64,000 bases of DNA. Origin: Firmicutes bacterium HGW-Firmicutes-1 (GTDB taxonomy: Bacteria > Bacillota > Clostridia > Lachnospirales > Vallitaleaceae). The translations under genes were made by a program, and so were the position numbers. Shown piece by piece: positions 53,862 through 61,940 of this stretch (its first letter is position 1; every line of letters begins with the position of its first letter). Location of the stretch: contig PHAG01000002.1 of assembly GCA_002841625.1 (NCBI GenBank), positions 310,001 to 374,000 on the forward strand, given 5' to 3'. Under the pieces are notes generated by a model. The model was given only the letters and a program-made list of their open reading frames with translations. It ran no database searches and was not told the origin of the DNA.

Positions 53862-54515
53862 ATGAACCTAAATATTTATGAAATAAAAGATAATTGCAGA
53901 AAAAACCTAAGTAAATACACAATAAAGGCCTTTTCCAATATACCCAAAATCGAAAATCCATTCATATTAGACTTGGGATGTGGAACTGGTGTACCAACAA
54001 TAGCTTTAACTGAAATAAGCAACGGTTATGTCTATGCTGTTGACTCGGATAATTCATGTTTATTATGGTTAAGAGAAAAAATCATTGCATTAGACTATTC
54101 AGATAGAATTAAAGTAATTCATGCATCTGTTATTGATTCCACTTTATTTTTCCGAAAATTTGATATAATCTTGGCAGAGGGCTTACTAAATGTAATTGGT
54201 TTTGAAAAGGGCTTGGATACTATGATGACATACCTAAAACCAAACGGATATTTAATAATTCATGATGAACTATTTAATAAAATTGAAAAACAAGCTATTT
54301 TTAAAAAACATAATTTAGAATTACTAAATTCATTTGTATTAGATGAAAATGTGTGGTGGAATGATTACTACAGCTGCTTAGAAAAATCCATTAATAATAA
54401 AAATAATGATTCATTATTTGAACAAGAAATCAATGAAATATCTGAGTTTAAAATGAATTCAAAGAAATTTACTTCAATTTATTATATTCTACAAAGCAAG
54501 AGCAAATATTACTAG
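53862..54515 (+). CDS. Class I SAM-dependent methyltransferase
   Basis: A 217-residue Rossmann-fold methyltransferase. I start at ATG 53862, 8 bases after GGGAG; TTG 53847 overlaps it. Motif I is ILDLGCGTGVPTIALTE, motif II VYAVDSDNSC, and motif III ILAEGLLNVIGF; the later part resembles small-molecule methyltransferases (UbiE/Trm-like), but the acceptor is unknown. Followed 12 bases later by a DUF2971 gene, so they are probably co-transcribed. Confidence 0.82.
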   Translation: MNLNIYEIKDNCRKNLSKYTIKAFSNIPKIENPFILDLGCGTGVPTIALTEISNGYVYAVDSDNSCLLWLREKIIALDYSDRIKVIHASVIDSTLFFRKFDIILAEGLLNVIGFEKGLDTMMTYLKPNGYLIIHDELFNKIEKQAIFKKHNLELLNSFVLDENVWWNDYYSCLEKSINNKNNDSLFEQEINEISEFKMNSKKFTSIYYILQSKSKYY

Positions 54516-54527
54516 GAGGAGGACAAA

Positions 54528-55379
54528 ATGAGAGAAAACATTTCAAGATTTGATGAAATAAGCACAGCAGAACAATTAATCAATTACTTAAAAAGCAGCA
54601 GAAGACTTGAAAATAGTTCTTATTTATATCATTATACAAAACTTGAGAATGCCTTACTAATTATTAAAAATAGACGATGGCATTTATCATCTGCGCTACA
54701 TATGAATGATTTGCTTGAGTACAAAAATGGAGATCCAGCAAGATGGAAGAATATCTTTAGTGTTAGTTATATGGGCGAAAATAGGGAAAGCATAGGTATG
54801 TGGAGTATGTATAGTCAGCCCTGGGAGAACGGTGTGAAAATAGCGATCCCTAAAAGTGTCATGCTAAAATGGGTGAAAGGGATAAGGAAAGCATATGAAG
54901 TTGATGCTAGAACACAGAAGGAAAATGGGCGAGTGATTCTACTTAAGGAGGGCCAAATTTTTTGTTCTGCGGTGGCATATTGCAATACAGATAGTCGTGA
55001 ACTAAATACAGAGGAGGAATTGACAACATGGAGTACAGTCCATAACAAAATTCTAAAAAATGTTGCTAACATTCCTGAATTGACTGGTTATGTAAAAAAT
55101 GAAGCCTGGTCATATGAAAAAGAAATACGCCTCCGAGTAGAGTTTGAAAATTCAAATGGTTTTTCCAAGATTGCAGTTGAAATTCCAGAAGAAGTGATCG
55201 ACTCAATAATCATTACAGCGGGCCCTTTATTTGAAGGAAATTTAAAGGACAAAATTCAGGAAACAATACAAAGAAATATTGCAGTAGATAATAGTTTGTT
55301 TGCAAATCGATTTAAGATGAAGACAATATGTGAGAGTTGTGATTACAAAATTGCTTCGCTCCAATATCTATGTATTTAA
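54528..55379 (+). CDS. DUF2971 protein
   Basis: A 283-residue soluble protein. YLYHYTKLENALLIIKNRRW, then LSSALHMNDLLEY and the later FSVSYMGENRESIGMWSMY follow the DUF2971 pattern. That fold has ADP-ribosyltransferase-like features in the literature, but no activity is established. DUF2971 genes are common in accessory and defence-rich regions. Strong GGAGGAGG ribosome site. It is the last gene before the cassette-like region. Confidence 0.75.
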   Translation: MRENISRFDEISTAEQLINYLKSSRRLENSSYLYHYTKLENALLIIKNRRWHLSSALHMNDLLEYKNGDPARWKNIFSVSYMGENRESIGMWSMYSQPWENGVKIAIPKSVMLKWVKGIRKAYEVDARTQKENGRVILLKEGQIFCSAVAYCNTDSRELNTEEELTTWSTVHNKILKNVANIPELTGYVKNEAWSYEKEIRLRVEFENSNGFSKIAVEIPEEVIDSIIITAGPLFEGNLKDKIQETIQRNIAVDNSLFANRFKMKTICESCDYKIASLQYLCI

Positions 55380-55767
55380 ACTTAACCCATAAGCTATATT
55401 AGTGCTTCGGGGGATTTATATCCTTGTGATTTTGTTGCTATGAACTTTGGTAATGTTACTTAATACAAGTGTACGTTAATTATGGAAGGATATGAATTCA
55501 GTAATAGGCATCCCTAAAATAGGATGTTTGGCACTACAGGTGAATAGAAATGTTTATAAGTTAGCAGAAGGGAATTTATCTTTAGAGAAAACTCTTTCTG
55601 AACAAATTTGTTTGAGAAATAAATCAAAAAGGTTCCCACAATATTATAGATCATTGCATTGATTTGTTTGATTTTAAAATTGATTGTGCAAAACGTAAAC
55701 TTTTTATTTGTTCTATTACGTTCGTGATAATTGCGTATGTTATCCAATATATTAATGTAATTTTTAT
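55380..55767. other. Intergenic stretch before the cassette-like region
   Basis: About 390 bases without a convincing gene. A 56-codon plus-strand ORF (55492-55662, starting MNSVIGIPKIG) has GGAAGGA only 1-2 bases before its ATG and no known domain. A 77-codon minus-strand ORF (55514-55747) has no ribosome site and low-complexity content. Neither is supported. No integrase-like sequence is present. Confidence 0.4.
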
Positions 55768-55776
55768 GGTATAATG
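55768..55776 (+). promoter_or_regulatory. Extended -10 promoter ahead of the cassette-like array
   Basis: TGG-TATAAT (TATAAT at 55771-55776) with no recognisable -35 at 17 bases, the pattern of an extended -10 promoter. Thirty-five bases downstream lies GTTAAGC (55812-55818), a core-site-like heptamer. The layout recalls the Pc promoter and first insertion site of an integron. Confidence 0.5.
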
Positions 55777-55880
55777 GAGGTGTTTACGACACGAGTGCCA
55801 CAAATATAATAGTTAAGCGAAATAATCAATTAGGCTTTTATAAATTTACTTATAATAACGTATTAAATGTGGAGGAAAAA

Positions 55881-58316
55881 ATGAAAAAAACTAGATCAAT
55901 TTTAACTTGCATTATTTTTTTGCTAAATATAACGATACTACCACTTAACTATGCTAATGCCGATTCTAATATTAGCATAAATACTTTAGTAAAAATGAAA
56001 AGTATTTCAGGGGGGTTATCATTTTCTGCATCGATAGGTGAAGATGGAACAGTTTGGACATGGGGTGATAATTATGATGGTCAGCTTGGTGATGGGACAT
56101 ACTTATCAAGAAGTACACCTACCATGATTGACGGTTTATCCGGATTTAGTTCTGTATGTTGTGGTGCTAATCATGCACTGGCTCTTAAGAGCGATGGAAC
56201 GGTTTGGGCTTGGGGTGCGAATATGAATTATCAACTTGGCAATGGTAAAAGTTTTAAAAGGAATACTCCACTTCAAGTAAATGGAATGAATAATGTAATT
56301 GCATTGTCAGCTGGGCATAATCATTCAGTAGCATTAAAAAGCGACGGAACTGTTTGGACATGGGGAAGAAATTGTGATGGTCAGTTAGGGAGGATTACTC
56401 AGGAAGAATATACTGCTACCCCTGGAGTAATAAATGAATTATCAGGTATTACATCAATTGCTGCAATGGATGACCTTACTGTAGCCCTAAAAAATGATGG
56501 CACAGTATGGTATTGTGGTCATACAGATATATATCAGGAAAAAATAACTATTGCTGAAGGACTAGAAAATATTGTTGCAATAGCTGCTTTGTCAAATTCC
56601 ATTGTAGCTTTAAAAAATGATGGAACAATATATATGTTTAAGTCTAATACTAGGGGTAATTTCATAAAAAAAATAGAAAATATTTCAGGAGTTAAATCTA
56701 TAGTCAGTGGACAAAATCAAATAGCCGCATTGAAAAATGATGGTTCACTTTGGTTAATTGGACAGCCATATTTAGTTAATGGTTATGTAACTGGACAAGG
56801 GTCGGATTTTACTAATGCTCAAATGTTAGATGATATTTCAGATATAAAAACAATTGCGTCTGGTTATAATCATATACTCATACTTAAAAATGATGGAACT
56901 GTATGGGGAGTAGGCAATAATACAAATGGGCAACTTGGAAATGGAATAGCTATCAAAAGAAATATTCCTATTAAAATACCAAATTTAAATAAAATAGAAA
57001 GTATAAGTACCTCTGATTATCAAAGTATGGGAATTAGCACAGATGGGACAATAAATATTTGGGGAGAACTTAACCATGATATTAATTCTGATGCATATTC
57101 TAGTGCACCTATAGAAATACAAGATTTAGATAATATTGTTGAAGCAAGTGGTAATAGCTGTGCTTATGCAGCTCTTAAAAACGATGGAACTGTTTGGTGT
57201 TGGGGAACGAATTTTGGTGAGGTGCCGAGTAAAGTAGATAATTTATCTGACATTGTAGACATTTGCCAAGGGGAATATTTATTAGATTTTTATGCAATAA
57301 AAAAGGATGGAACAGTTTATGATTTTGGAATAAATTCAGACGGATTATTTGCTAAGAAATTCAAAGGTATTGCAGATGTTATTCAAATTTCTAAAGGCAA
57401 TTATTATTCTTCAAATGTATATATACTTAAAAAAGGTGGTACAGTATGGGCATTTAATTACAATAATTTAGATAGTAGTAGTTCGGATATTTGTGTTACC
57501 CCAGAAAAAATACAGGGTTTATCTAATATTACTCAAATATCTTCTTTAGATAATATATCGCTAGCACTAAAGAAAGATGGTACAGTTTTAACTTGGCAGT
57601 TGGATGAAGACAATAATATGAACTCTCCTAAGCTTGTAAATGGGATCTCAAATATAATTGCCATATCAGGTAATTCAAAGGCATTAAAGAGTGATGGAAC
57701 TGTATGGACTTGGGGATCAAATACTTATGGACAGCTTGGGGATGGAACGTATGTTGATAGTAATGTGCCAAAAAAAAATTCTTCCTTAAAAAATATTACT
57801 CAAATATCATCAAGTAAATTTCATACTTTGGCACTAGATAAAGATGGTAAAATATGGTCTTGGGGGCTAAACCAATATGGAGAATTAGGGGATGGGTCTA
57901 ATTTGTGTGAAGTTACACCTGTTCAAGCCATGACCTATAGTAAGTCGGATAGTAAGATCCCAAATCTAATTAAGGTAACAGTAAATGGAAAACCTGTTTT
58001 ATTTGATGTGCTACCAAAAATAGTTAATAATTATACTTTTGTACCAGCGCGACCTATTTTTGAAGTTCTTGGTGCTACACTAACGTGGGATAATACTACG
58101 AAAGTAATTACTGCAATTAAGGATGAACATATTATTATACTTAAAGTTGGAAGTAATGAAGCTATTGTTGATGGTGTAACAATACTGATTGATGATGCTG
58201 TTTTATATTGTGGTGGAAGAGTTATGGTACCTGTGAGATTTATATCTGAAAGCTTTGAAGCTGATGTAAATTGGAACCCATATAATCAAACAATTATAAT
58301 CACATCTAGTAATTAA
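55881..58316 (+). CDS. Secreted RCC1-repeat protein with copper-amine-oxidase-N stalk domain
   Basis: An 811-residue exported protein. ATG 55881 follows GGAGG by 5 bases; GTG 55869 overlaps that site. Signal peptide about 1-30. About 14 RCC1-type repeats, each with DGTVWxWGxNxxGQLG or a worn form, occupy about 35-690; this would fit two seven-bladed propellers. The last 115 residues are the copper amine oxidase N-terminal-like domain (VTVNGKPVLFDVLPKIVNN, FVPARPIFEVLGATLTWD, MVPVRFISESF), common on clostridial surface proteins. Propellers of this kind bind proteins or glycans. It is followed by the first attC-like palindrome and may itself be a cassette. Confidence 0.88.
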   Translation: MKKTRSILTCIIFLLNITILPLNYANADSNISINTLVKMKSISGGLSFSASIGEDGTVWTWGDNYDGQLGDGTYLSRSTPTMIDGLSGFSSVCCGANHALALKSDGTVWAWGANMNYQLGNGKSFKRNTPLQVNGMNNVIALSAGHNHSVALKSDGTVWTWGRNCDGQLGRITQEEYTATPGVINELSGITSIAAMDDLTVALKNDGTVWYCGHTDIYQEKITIAEGLENIVAIAALSNSIVALKNDGTIYMFKSNTRGNFIKKIENISGVKSIVSGQNQIAALKNDGSLWLIGQPYLVNGYVTGQGSDFTNAQMLDDISDIKTIASGYNHILILKNDGTVWGVGNNTNGQLGNGIAIKRNIPIKIPNLNKIESISTSDYQSMGISTDGTINIWGELNHDINSDAYSSAPIEIQDLDNIVEASGNSCAYAALKNDGTVWCWGTNFGEVPSKVDNLSDIVDICQGEYLLDFYAIKKDGTVYDFGINSDGLFAKKFKGIADVIQISKGNYYSSNVYILKKGGTVWAFNYNNLDSSSSDICVTPEKIQGLSNITQISSLDNISLALKKDGTVLTWQLDEDNNMNSPKLVNGISNIIAISGNSKALKSDGTVWTWGSNTYGQLGDGTYVDSNVPKKNSSLKNITQISSSKFHTLALDKDGKIWSWGLNQYGELGDGSNLCEVTPVQAMTYSKSDSKIPNLIKVTVNGKPVLFDVLPKIVNNYTFVPARPIFEVLGATLTWDNTTKVITAIKDEHIIILKVGSNEAIVDGVTILIDDAVLYCGGRVMVPVRFISESFEADVNWNPYNQTIIITSSN

Positions 58317-58365
58317 CTTTAATTTATGAATGGCATTATAATTTATAATAGTTTTCATTGATTAC

Positions 58366-58446
58366 TTCGCTTAACAGTGTGTTCCCGACATGACGGAAAA
58401 TCGGAAGCATGTCAAGTCGGGAACACGTGGAACGTTTTGTGACAGA
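58366..58446 (+). repeat. attC-like site A (after the RCC1 gene)
   Basis: TTCGCTTAAC (R' box GCTTAAC at 58369-58375) opens a strong imperfect palindrome: GTGTTCCCGAC (58379-58389) pairs perfectly with GTCGGGAACAC (58416-58426), continued by TGAC/GTCA with one mismatch. The closing core would be GTTTTGT (58434-58440), followed by GACAGAAAT like the other sites (GCGAAATAT, CTGAAATAA). R'' is worn, but the position and flanks agree with sites C-E. Confidence 0.55.
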
Positions 58447-58493
58447 AATTCCCTTTGTAACAAAAGCAAAAAAATTGGAGGAGAGAAATAAAT

Positions 58494-59225
58494 ATGCAAA
58501 AAAGCATCAAAGAAGTAATAGAAAGCAAAGATTTTACATTAATGGGTATCGAATTAAGAAAGTGTGTACTAATGGGTGATTTGAAACATCTTAAATTACT
58601 TCATGAAGCAGGAGCAGATGTAAATTATTATACTAAAGATAAGATTTTTACTACTGATACTACTGCTTTACATATAGCTGCAAATGCGAGTTATATGGAA
58701 ATAGTAAAATATTTATTAGATAATGGATCTGATGCTAAGATAATTGATGGATTAGGTAATAGGGCATATCACTATGCAAAGGCGAATAATGATATTGCTA
58801 TTATGAAGTTAATAAAAGAAAAAGATGATAAGCTTTTTTATGAAGAAGATTATTGTGTAAATAAACTTAGAAAGTATAATCTTCCAGAAGAGACAATTGA
58901 ATTTTTGGGAAGTAATAATAGAAAAATTGATTTGGAAAAATCAACTTTTACTGATTATATTCTGTTTTGTTCTGTACAGGATGTCAGGATTTTTGAGTGG
59001 AATGATATAATTTTTGTAGATTTATTATTTCGAGTTGAAAATTATACAGAGATTGGAGTAATATCGTGGATTCCAGAAAAGGAAAGTTTCGGTTGTATAG
59101 ATTTAGAGCATAACGAATTTGGTTTAATGAAAGGAATGAGTTGGCAAGATATTATCTGCGACATAGATAATATTATTGACAAATCATTGTCCTGGGAGTT
59201 TAGCAATAATACTAATATTTTTTAA
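58494..59225 (+). CDS. Ankyrin-repeat protein (cassette-borne)
   Basis: A 243-residue soluble protein. About residues 20-115 hold two to three ankyrin repeats (LHEAGADVNYYTKD, TALHIAANASYMEIVKYLLDNGSDAK, GNRAYHYAKANNDIAIMKLI). The C-terminal 125 residues (from about KLRKYNLPEETIEFL to the end, with FEWNDIIFVDLLFR and FGCIDLEHNEFGLM) resemble SMI1/KNR4-like or immunity-type folds but are not firmly assigned. GGAGGAGAG lies upstream. It sits between attC-like sites A and B. Ankyrin and SMI1-like proteins are frequent in toxin-immunity settings; this is context only. Confidence 0.75.
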   Translation: MQKSIKEVIESKDFTLMGIELRKCVLMGDLKHLKLLHEAGADVNYYTKDKIFTTDTTALHIAANASYMEIVKYLLDNGSDAKIIDGLGNRAYHYAKANNDIAIMKLIKEKDDKLFYEEDYCVNKLRKYNLPEETIEFLGSNNRKIDLEKSTFTDYILFCSVQDVRIFEWNDIIFVDLLFRVENYTEIGVISWIPEKESFGCIDLEHNEFGLMKGMSWQDIICDIDNIIDKSLSWEFSNNTNIF

Positions 59226-59250
59226 TTGTAGGATGCTGGCGGGAATTTCC

Positions 59251-59290
59251 GTCACATAACAATATGTTGCCAACATTCAATTTACTGCAG
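59251..59290 (+). repeat. attC-like site B, left half only
   Basis: CATAACAATATG and AACATTCA (59255-59278) match site E (CATAACAATATG...AACATTCA) almost base for base. The right half (GCTGATGAA...GTTAT) is absent; the sequence runs into the GGAGG and ATG of a short ORF. I read it as a truncated site that fused two cassettes. Confidence 0.55.
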
Positions 59291-59300
59291 TGGAGGTTTT

Positions 59301-59438
59301 ATGTATAAAGATAAAAAGGAAATAGTAAGAAATTTTAATGAACTTGAACTTACAGAGTTTGGCGACTTTAGAACAGATGACGATAGAGAGAGGAACAATA
59401 TTTTTTCTAATAATGCAAAGTTATTGTTAAATTTTTAG
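59301..59438 (+). CDS. Short ORF (45 residues) in the cassette array
   Basis: MYKDKKEIVRNFNELELTEF begins 7 bases after GGAGG; the stop is at 59436-59438. The peptide is charged and has no known domain. It may be the N-terminal stub of a longer gene cut when the adjacent attC-like site B lost its right half, or a genuine small cassette gene. Located directly before attC-like site C. Confidence 0.4.
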   Translation: MYKDKKEIVRNFNELELTEFGDFRTDDDRERNNIFSNNAKLLLNF

Positions 59439-59452
59439 GCTTCCAATGGAAC

Positions 59453-59553
59453 ATCGCCTAACAGGTTGTTGCAAACATTCATCAGCATAAAATTGGATGA
59501 GGTTGTTAGGGAATGGGCTGATGAACATCGTAAACACGCGAGCGTTATGCGAA
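59453..59553 (+). repeat. attC-like site C
   Basis: TCGCCTAAC (R' core GCCTAAC, 59456-59462) pairs with GTTATGCGA (R'' core GTTATGC, 59544-59550) at 8 of 9 positions. Inner arms TTCATCAGC and GCTGATGAA are perfect complements. Length about 97 bases, inside the normal 57-141 base range of attC. It has the best R'/R'' pair in the array. Confidence 0.7.
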
Positions 59554-59594
59554 ATATGATACTAGATTATAAAAAAACAAAAGGAGAAACATAA

Positions 59595-60761
59595 ATGAAA
59601 AGTATATTTAAGAGTTTTAGTTTGCTAGTTTTTGGTGGATTACTATTAGCTACAATATTTTTCACAACAACAAACGTTTATGCGACAAACTTATATGGGG
59701 ATTATGCAGAAAAGCTGAAAGAAATTGGAGTTTTTAAAGGAACAAGTACGGGTTTTGAATTAGATAGAGAGCCAACAAGAATTGAAGCAGCAATAATGTT
59801 TGTGCGATTAATTGGTGCAGAGCAAGAGGCTCTAGATAAGAAATACAAGCATCCATTTATTGACGTACCTAAGTGGGCAGATGAATATATAGGATATTTA
59901 TATCATGAGAAACTTACCAAGGGCACTAGTACCACAACTTATGGTTCAGACGATATTATTTCAGCTAGAGGGTATATAACTTTTATTTTAAGAGCATTAG
60001 GGTACAGTGACGCGGCTGGAGATTTTACATGGAACCAATCTTTAGAGTTTGCAAAAAGTCAATCACTTATTATCGAATCAGATTTTAATGAATTTGCTAC
60101 ATCCATATTTTATAGGGATCAATTAGCTAAGATGAGTTATTTGGCATTAAAGATGCCAATAAAAGGTGATAAGACTAGCTTAGTTGAAAAGTTGGTAAGT
60201 TTGGGAGCAATTGACAAAGAAATAGCAACTAAGATTGGATTATTAACACTAAATTCTGCCGATGAGCAGGATAGACCAAATCCTACGCCAAATTATTCGG
60301 ATTGGGATGCCAGTGTACAAATATATATTAAAGAAATGGGATCGTTTGTTGGAACTGCAATCAAAGCAAATGGAATTAATGATTTTTTGATAAAAAGTAA
60401 GAACAGTACTGATTTTACGATTATTGGATTTAATAGTATAAGTTTGAATGAGGCATTAGATAGCGAGGGTAATGTCTTAGCATATGTAGCAACTGAATAT
60501 GTTGTTAAAGAAGACAGTTTAGTCAGACTGAATGGTTTAGTGAAAGAAGGCGCTGCATCTTACTTGGATCTAATGAAGGAACTTAGTCTAGGTGATTTTA
60601 TCACAAAGGATTATGGAACAAAAGAAGCACCAGATAAGACCAAATTTAAACAGTTAAGACAAGTTCATAGTTACAATATAATTGTACTGGATAATAGTGG
60701 TAAAAAAATACCATTACAATTATTTCTTGAAGTAATACAAGATGCAGCAGATTTAAGTTAA
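59595..60761 (+). CDS. Exported SLH-domain protein (cassette-borne)
   Basis: A 388-residue protein: signal peptide (about 1-30, ending VYATN), then about three S-layer-homology repeats over 35-205 (DYAEKLKEIGVFKGTSTGFE, PTRIEAAIMFVRLIGAE, HPFIDVPKWADEYIGYLYHE, ISARGYITFILRALGYSD). SLH domains bind pyruvylated wall polymers. The C-terminal 170 residues are unassigned. Ribosome site AAGGAGA. It fills the interval between attC-like sites C and D exactly. Confidence 0.82.
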   Translation: MKSIFKSFSLLVFGGLLLATIFFTTTNVYATNLYGDYAEKLKEIGVFKGTSTGFELDREPTRIEAAIMFVRLIGAEQEALDKKYKHPFIDVPKWADEYIGYLYHEKLTKGTSTTTYGSDDIISARGYITFILRALGYSDAAGDFTWNQSLEFAKSQSLIIESDFNEFATSIFYRDQLAKMSYLALKMPIKGDKTSLVEKLVSLGAIDKEIATKIGLLTLNSADEQDRPNPTPNYSDWDASVQIYIKEMGSFVGTAIKANGINDFLIKSKNSTDFTIIGFNSISLNEALDSEGNVLAYVATEYVVKEDSLVRLNGLVKEGAASYLDLMKELSLGDFITKDYGTKEAPDKTKFKQLRQVHSYNIIVLDNSGKKIPLQLFLEVIQDAADLS

Positions 60762-60783
60762 AAGTGAAATTTCCGTATTATAC

Positions 60784-60884
60784 TTCGCATAACAAGTAGT
60801 TGTCAACATTTATCTGCATTAAGTGTGGGGCATTGGAGCTTGTTGAGCTGATAAACGGCGGCAACTACGATGACGTTATCTGAA
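60784..60884 (+). repeat. attC-like site D
   Basis: TTCGCATAAC (R' core GCATAAC, 60787-60793) against GTTATCTGAA (R'' core GTTATCT, 60875-60881). Inner arms GTAGTTG / CAACTAC are perfect complements, and TTTATC / GATAAA pair further in. About 95 bases long. Same upstream TTTCCG...ATACTTCGC flank as sites B and E. Confidence 0.68.
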
Positions 60885-60947
60885 ATAAAAAGCTGTGATT
60901 ATTGCTAAGTTTATATTTTTAGAAGGTTTAAGAGGAGGGGGTAGAGT

Positions 60948-61439
60948 ATGGCACATATTTTTAGGAGCGAGGACATGAAGTTTGAATTGAAGAAGGCACC
61001 AATACCGGAGTATGCATGGCACATGAGTCCTAAGTTATCAGAGATTGCTCAATCTAAGCATCTGCATTTTGATATGAGACAACTTGATCCAGGTAAGTAT
61101 TCTTATCCTTATCACTTTCATAGGAATGCAGAAGAAGTATTTGTGATTGTTAGTGGTAAAGCTATGTTGAGAACACCAGAAAGTTATGTAGAATTAGTTG
61201 CAGGAGATATGATTTTTTTTGAGATTGGTCCGGCAGGTGCACATCAACTATATAATCACTCACAAGAAAAGTGTCTATATATAGATATCGGGACAGAAGC
61301 AGGGATAGATATATGCGAATACCCAGATTCGGGTAAGGTTAATATACTGCCTGCTCAAGAGATTTATGAGACTAAAGATAAAGTTGATTATTTCAAAGGC
61401 GAGGCTAATGTAAAGGGAAAATGGCCAACGGAATGGTAG
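60948..61439 (+). CDS. Cupin-domain protein (cassette-borne)
   Basis: A 163-residue single-cupin protein. Motif 1 spans YPYHFHRNAEEVFVIVSGKA with His-x-His and Glu metal ligands; motif 2 is GPAGAHQLYNHS. Relatives include small cupins often annotated as mannose-6-phosphate isomerase-like; the substrate is unknown. AGGAGGGGG ribosome site. It lies between sites D and E, followed by a broken gene fragment. Confidence 0.85.
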   Translation: MAHIFRSEDMKFELKKAPIPEYAWHMSPKLSEIAQSKHLHFDMRQLDPGKYSYPYHFHRNAEEVFVIVSGKAMLRTPESYVELVAGDMIFFEIGPAGAHQLYNHSQEKCLYIDIGTEAGIDICEYPDSGKVNILPAQEIYETKDKVDYFKGEANVKGKWPTEW

Positions 61440-61440
61440 T

Positions 61441-61598
61441 GAAAAGAATATTTACCCTGTCAAATTTATGGTTGAGAATGGTGTCACTGTCAGAGCTGCA
61501 CTAGGAAACTATAAATTTCTTACAGATGAAGAAAAGCTAAAGCCGAGGCACTATTAGATGAATTTTCAGGAGGTTGTGAATATCAGGTGAGGAAGTAA
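61441..61598 (+). pseudogene. Frameshifted gene fragment after the cupin gene
   Basis: One frame reads YPVKFMVENGVTVRAALGNY...TDEEK to a stop at 61557; another frame continues as AKAEALLDEFSGGCEYQVRK to a stop at 61598. Joined by one frameshift near 61535, they make a plausible C-terminal coding fragment with no start or ribosome site. I do not recognise the family. Confidence 0.35.
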
Positions 61599-61684
61599 TT
61601 TGAGTACTGGTGGTAAAAACGTAATGATATCAGAAGTTACCAATAGTATAGGTTGTTAGTTAGCATATGACATCCGATTAATAC

Positions 61685-61785
61685 ATCGCATAACAATATG
61701 ATCACAACATTCATCAGCATATAAGGTTAATAAGTTTCTAGTGAAGGAGCTGATGAACGTAGTGAACACGAGAGCGTTATATGAC
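61685..61785 (+). repeat. attC-like site E (last in the array)
   Basis: TCGCATAAC (R' core GCATAAC, 61688-61694) against GTTATATGA (R'' core GTTATAT, 61776-61782). Inner arms TTCATCAGC / GCTGATGAA are perfect complements; TCAC / GTGA pairs near the R boxes. About 95 bases. No further site is seen downstream. Confidence 0.68.
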
Positions 61786-61855
61786 ATTGGTATATTCATG
61801 ATCGGGTATTCTTATTAGGTATTTTAATTAATTTTTCGGTTAATAGAAGAATTTT

Positions 61856-61924
61856 ATGAGGATAATTAAATTTAAGATTTTAGTAATTACTGTGTTGCTA
61901 TATTTGTTACTTACAAACTTATAA
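61856..61924 (+). CDS. Possible 22-residue hydrophobic peptide
   Basis: MRIIKFKILVITVLLYLLL is a basic start followed by one membrane helix, 16 bases before the next small membrane gene. The ribosome site is weak (AGAAG). It could be a leader peptide or a non-translated stretch; weak support. Confidence 0.25.
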   Translation: MRIIKFKILVITVLLYLLLTNL

Positions 61925-61940
61925 TAAGGAGATAAAAATA

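Noticed and set aside
55378-55490. CTTAACCC...ACGTTAATT as another attC-like site after the DUF2971 gene
   Set aside because: The R boxes are poor complements and no paired inner arms were found.
55514-55747. 77-codon minus-strand ORF before the RCC1 gene
   Set aside because: No ribosome site and no recognisable domain; checked specifically because an integron integrase would be expected divergent here, but it is not one.
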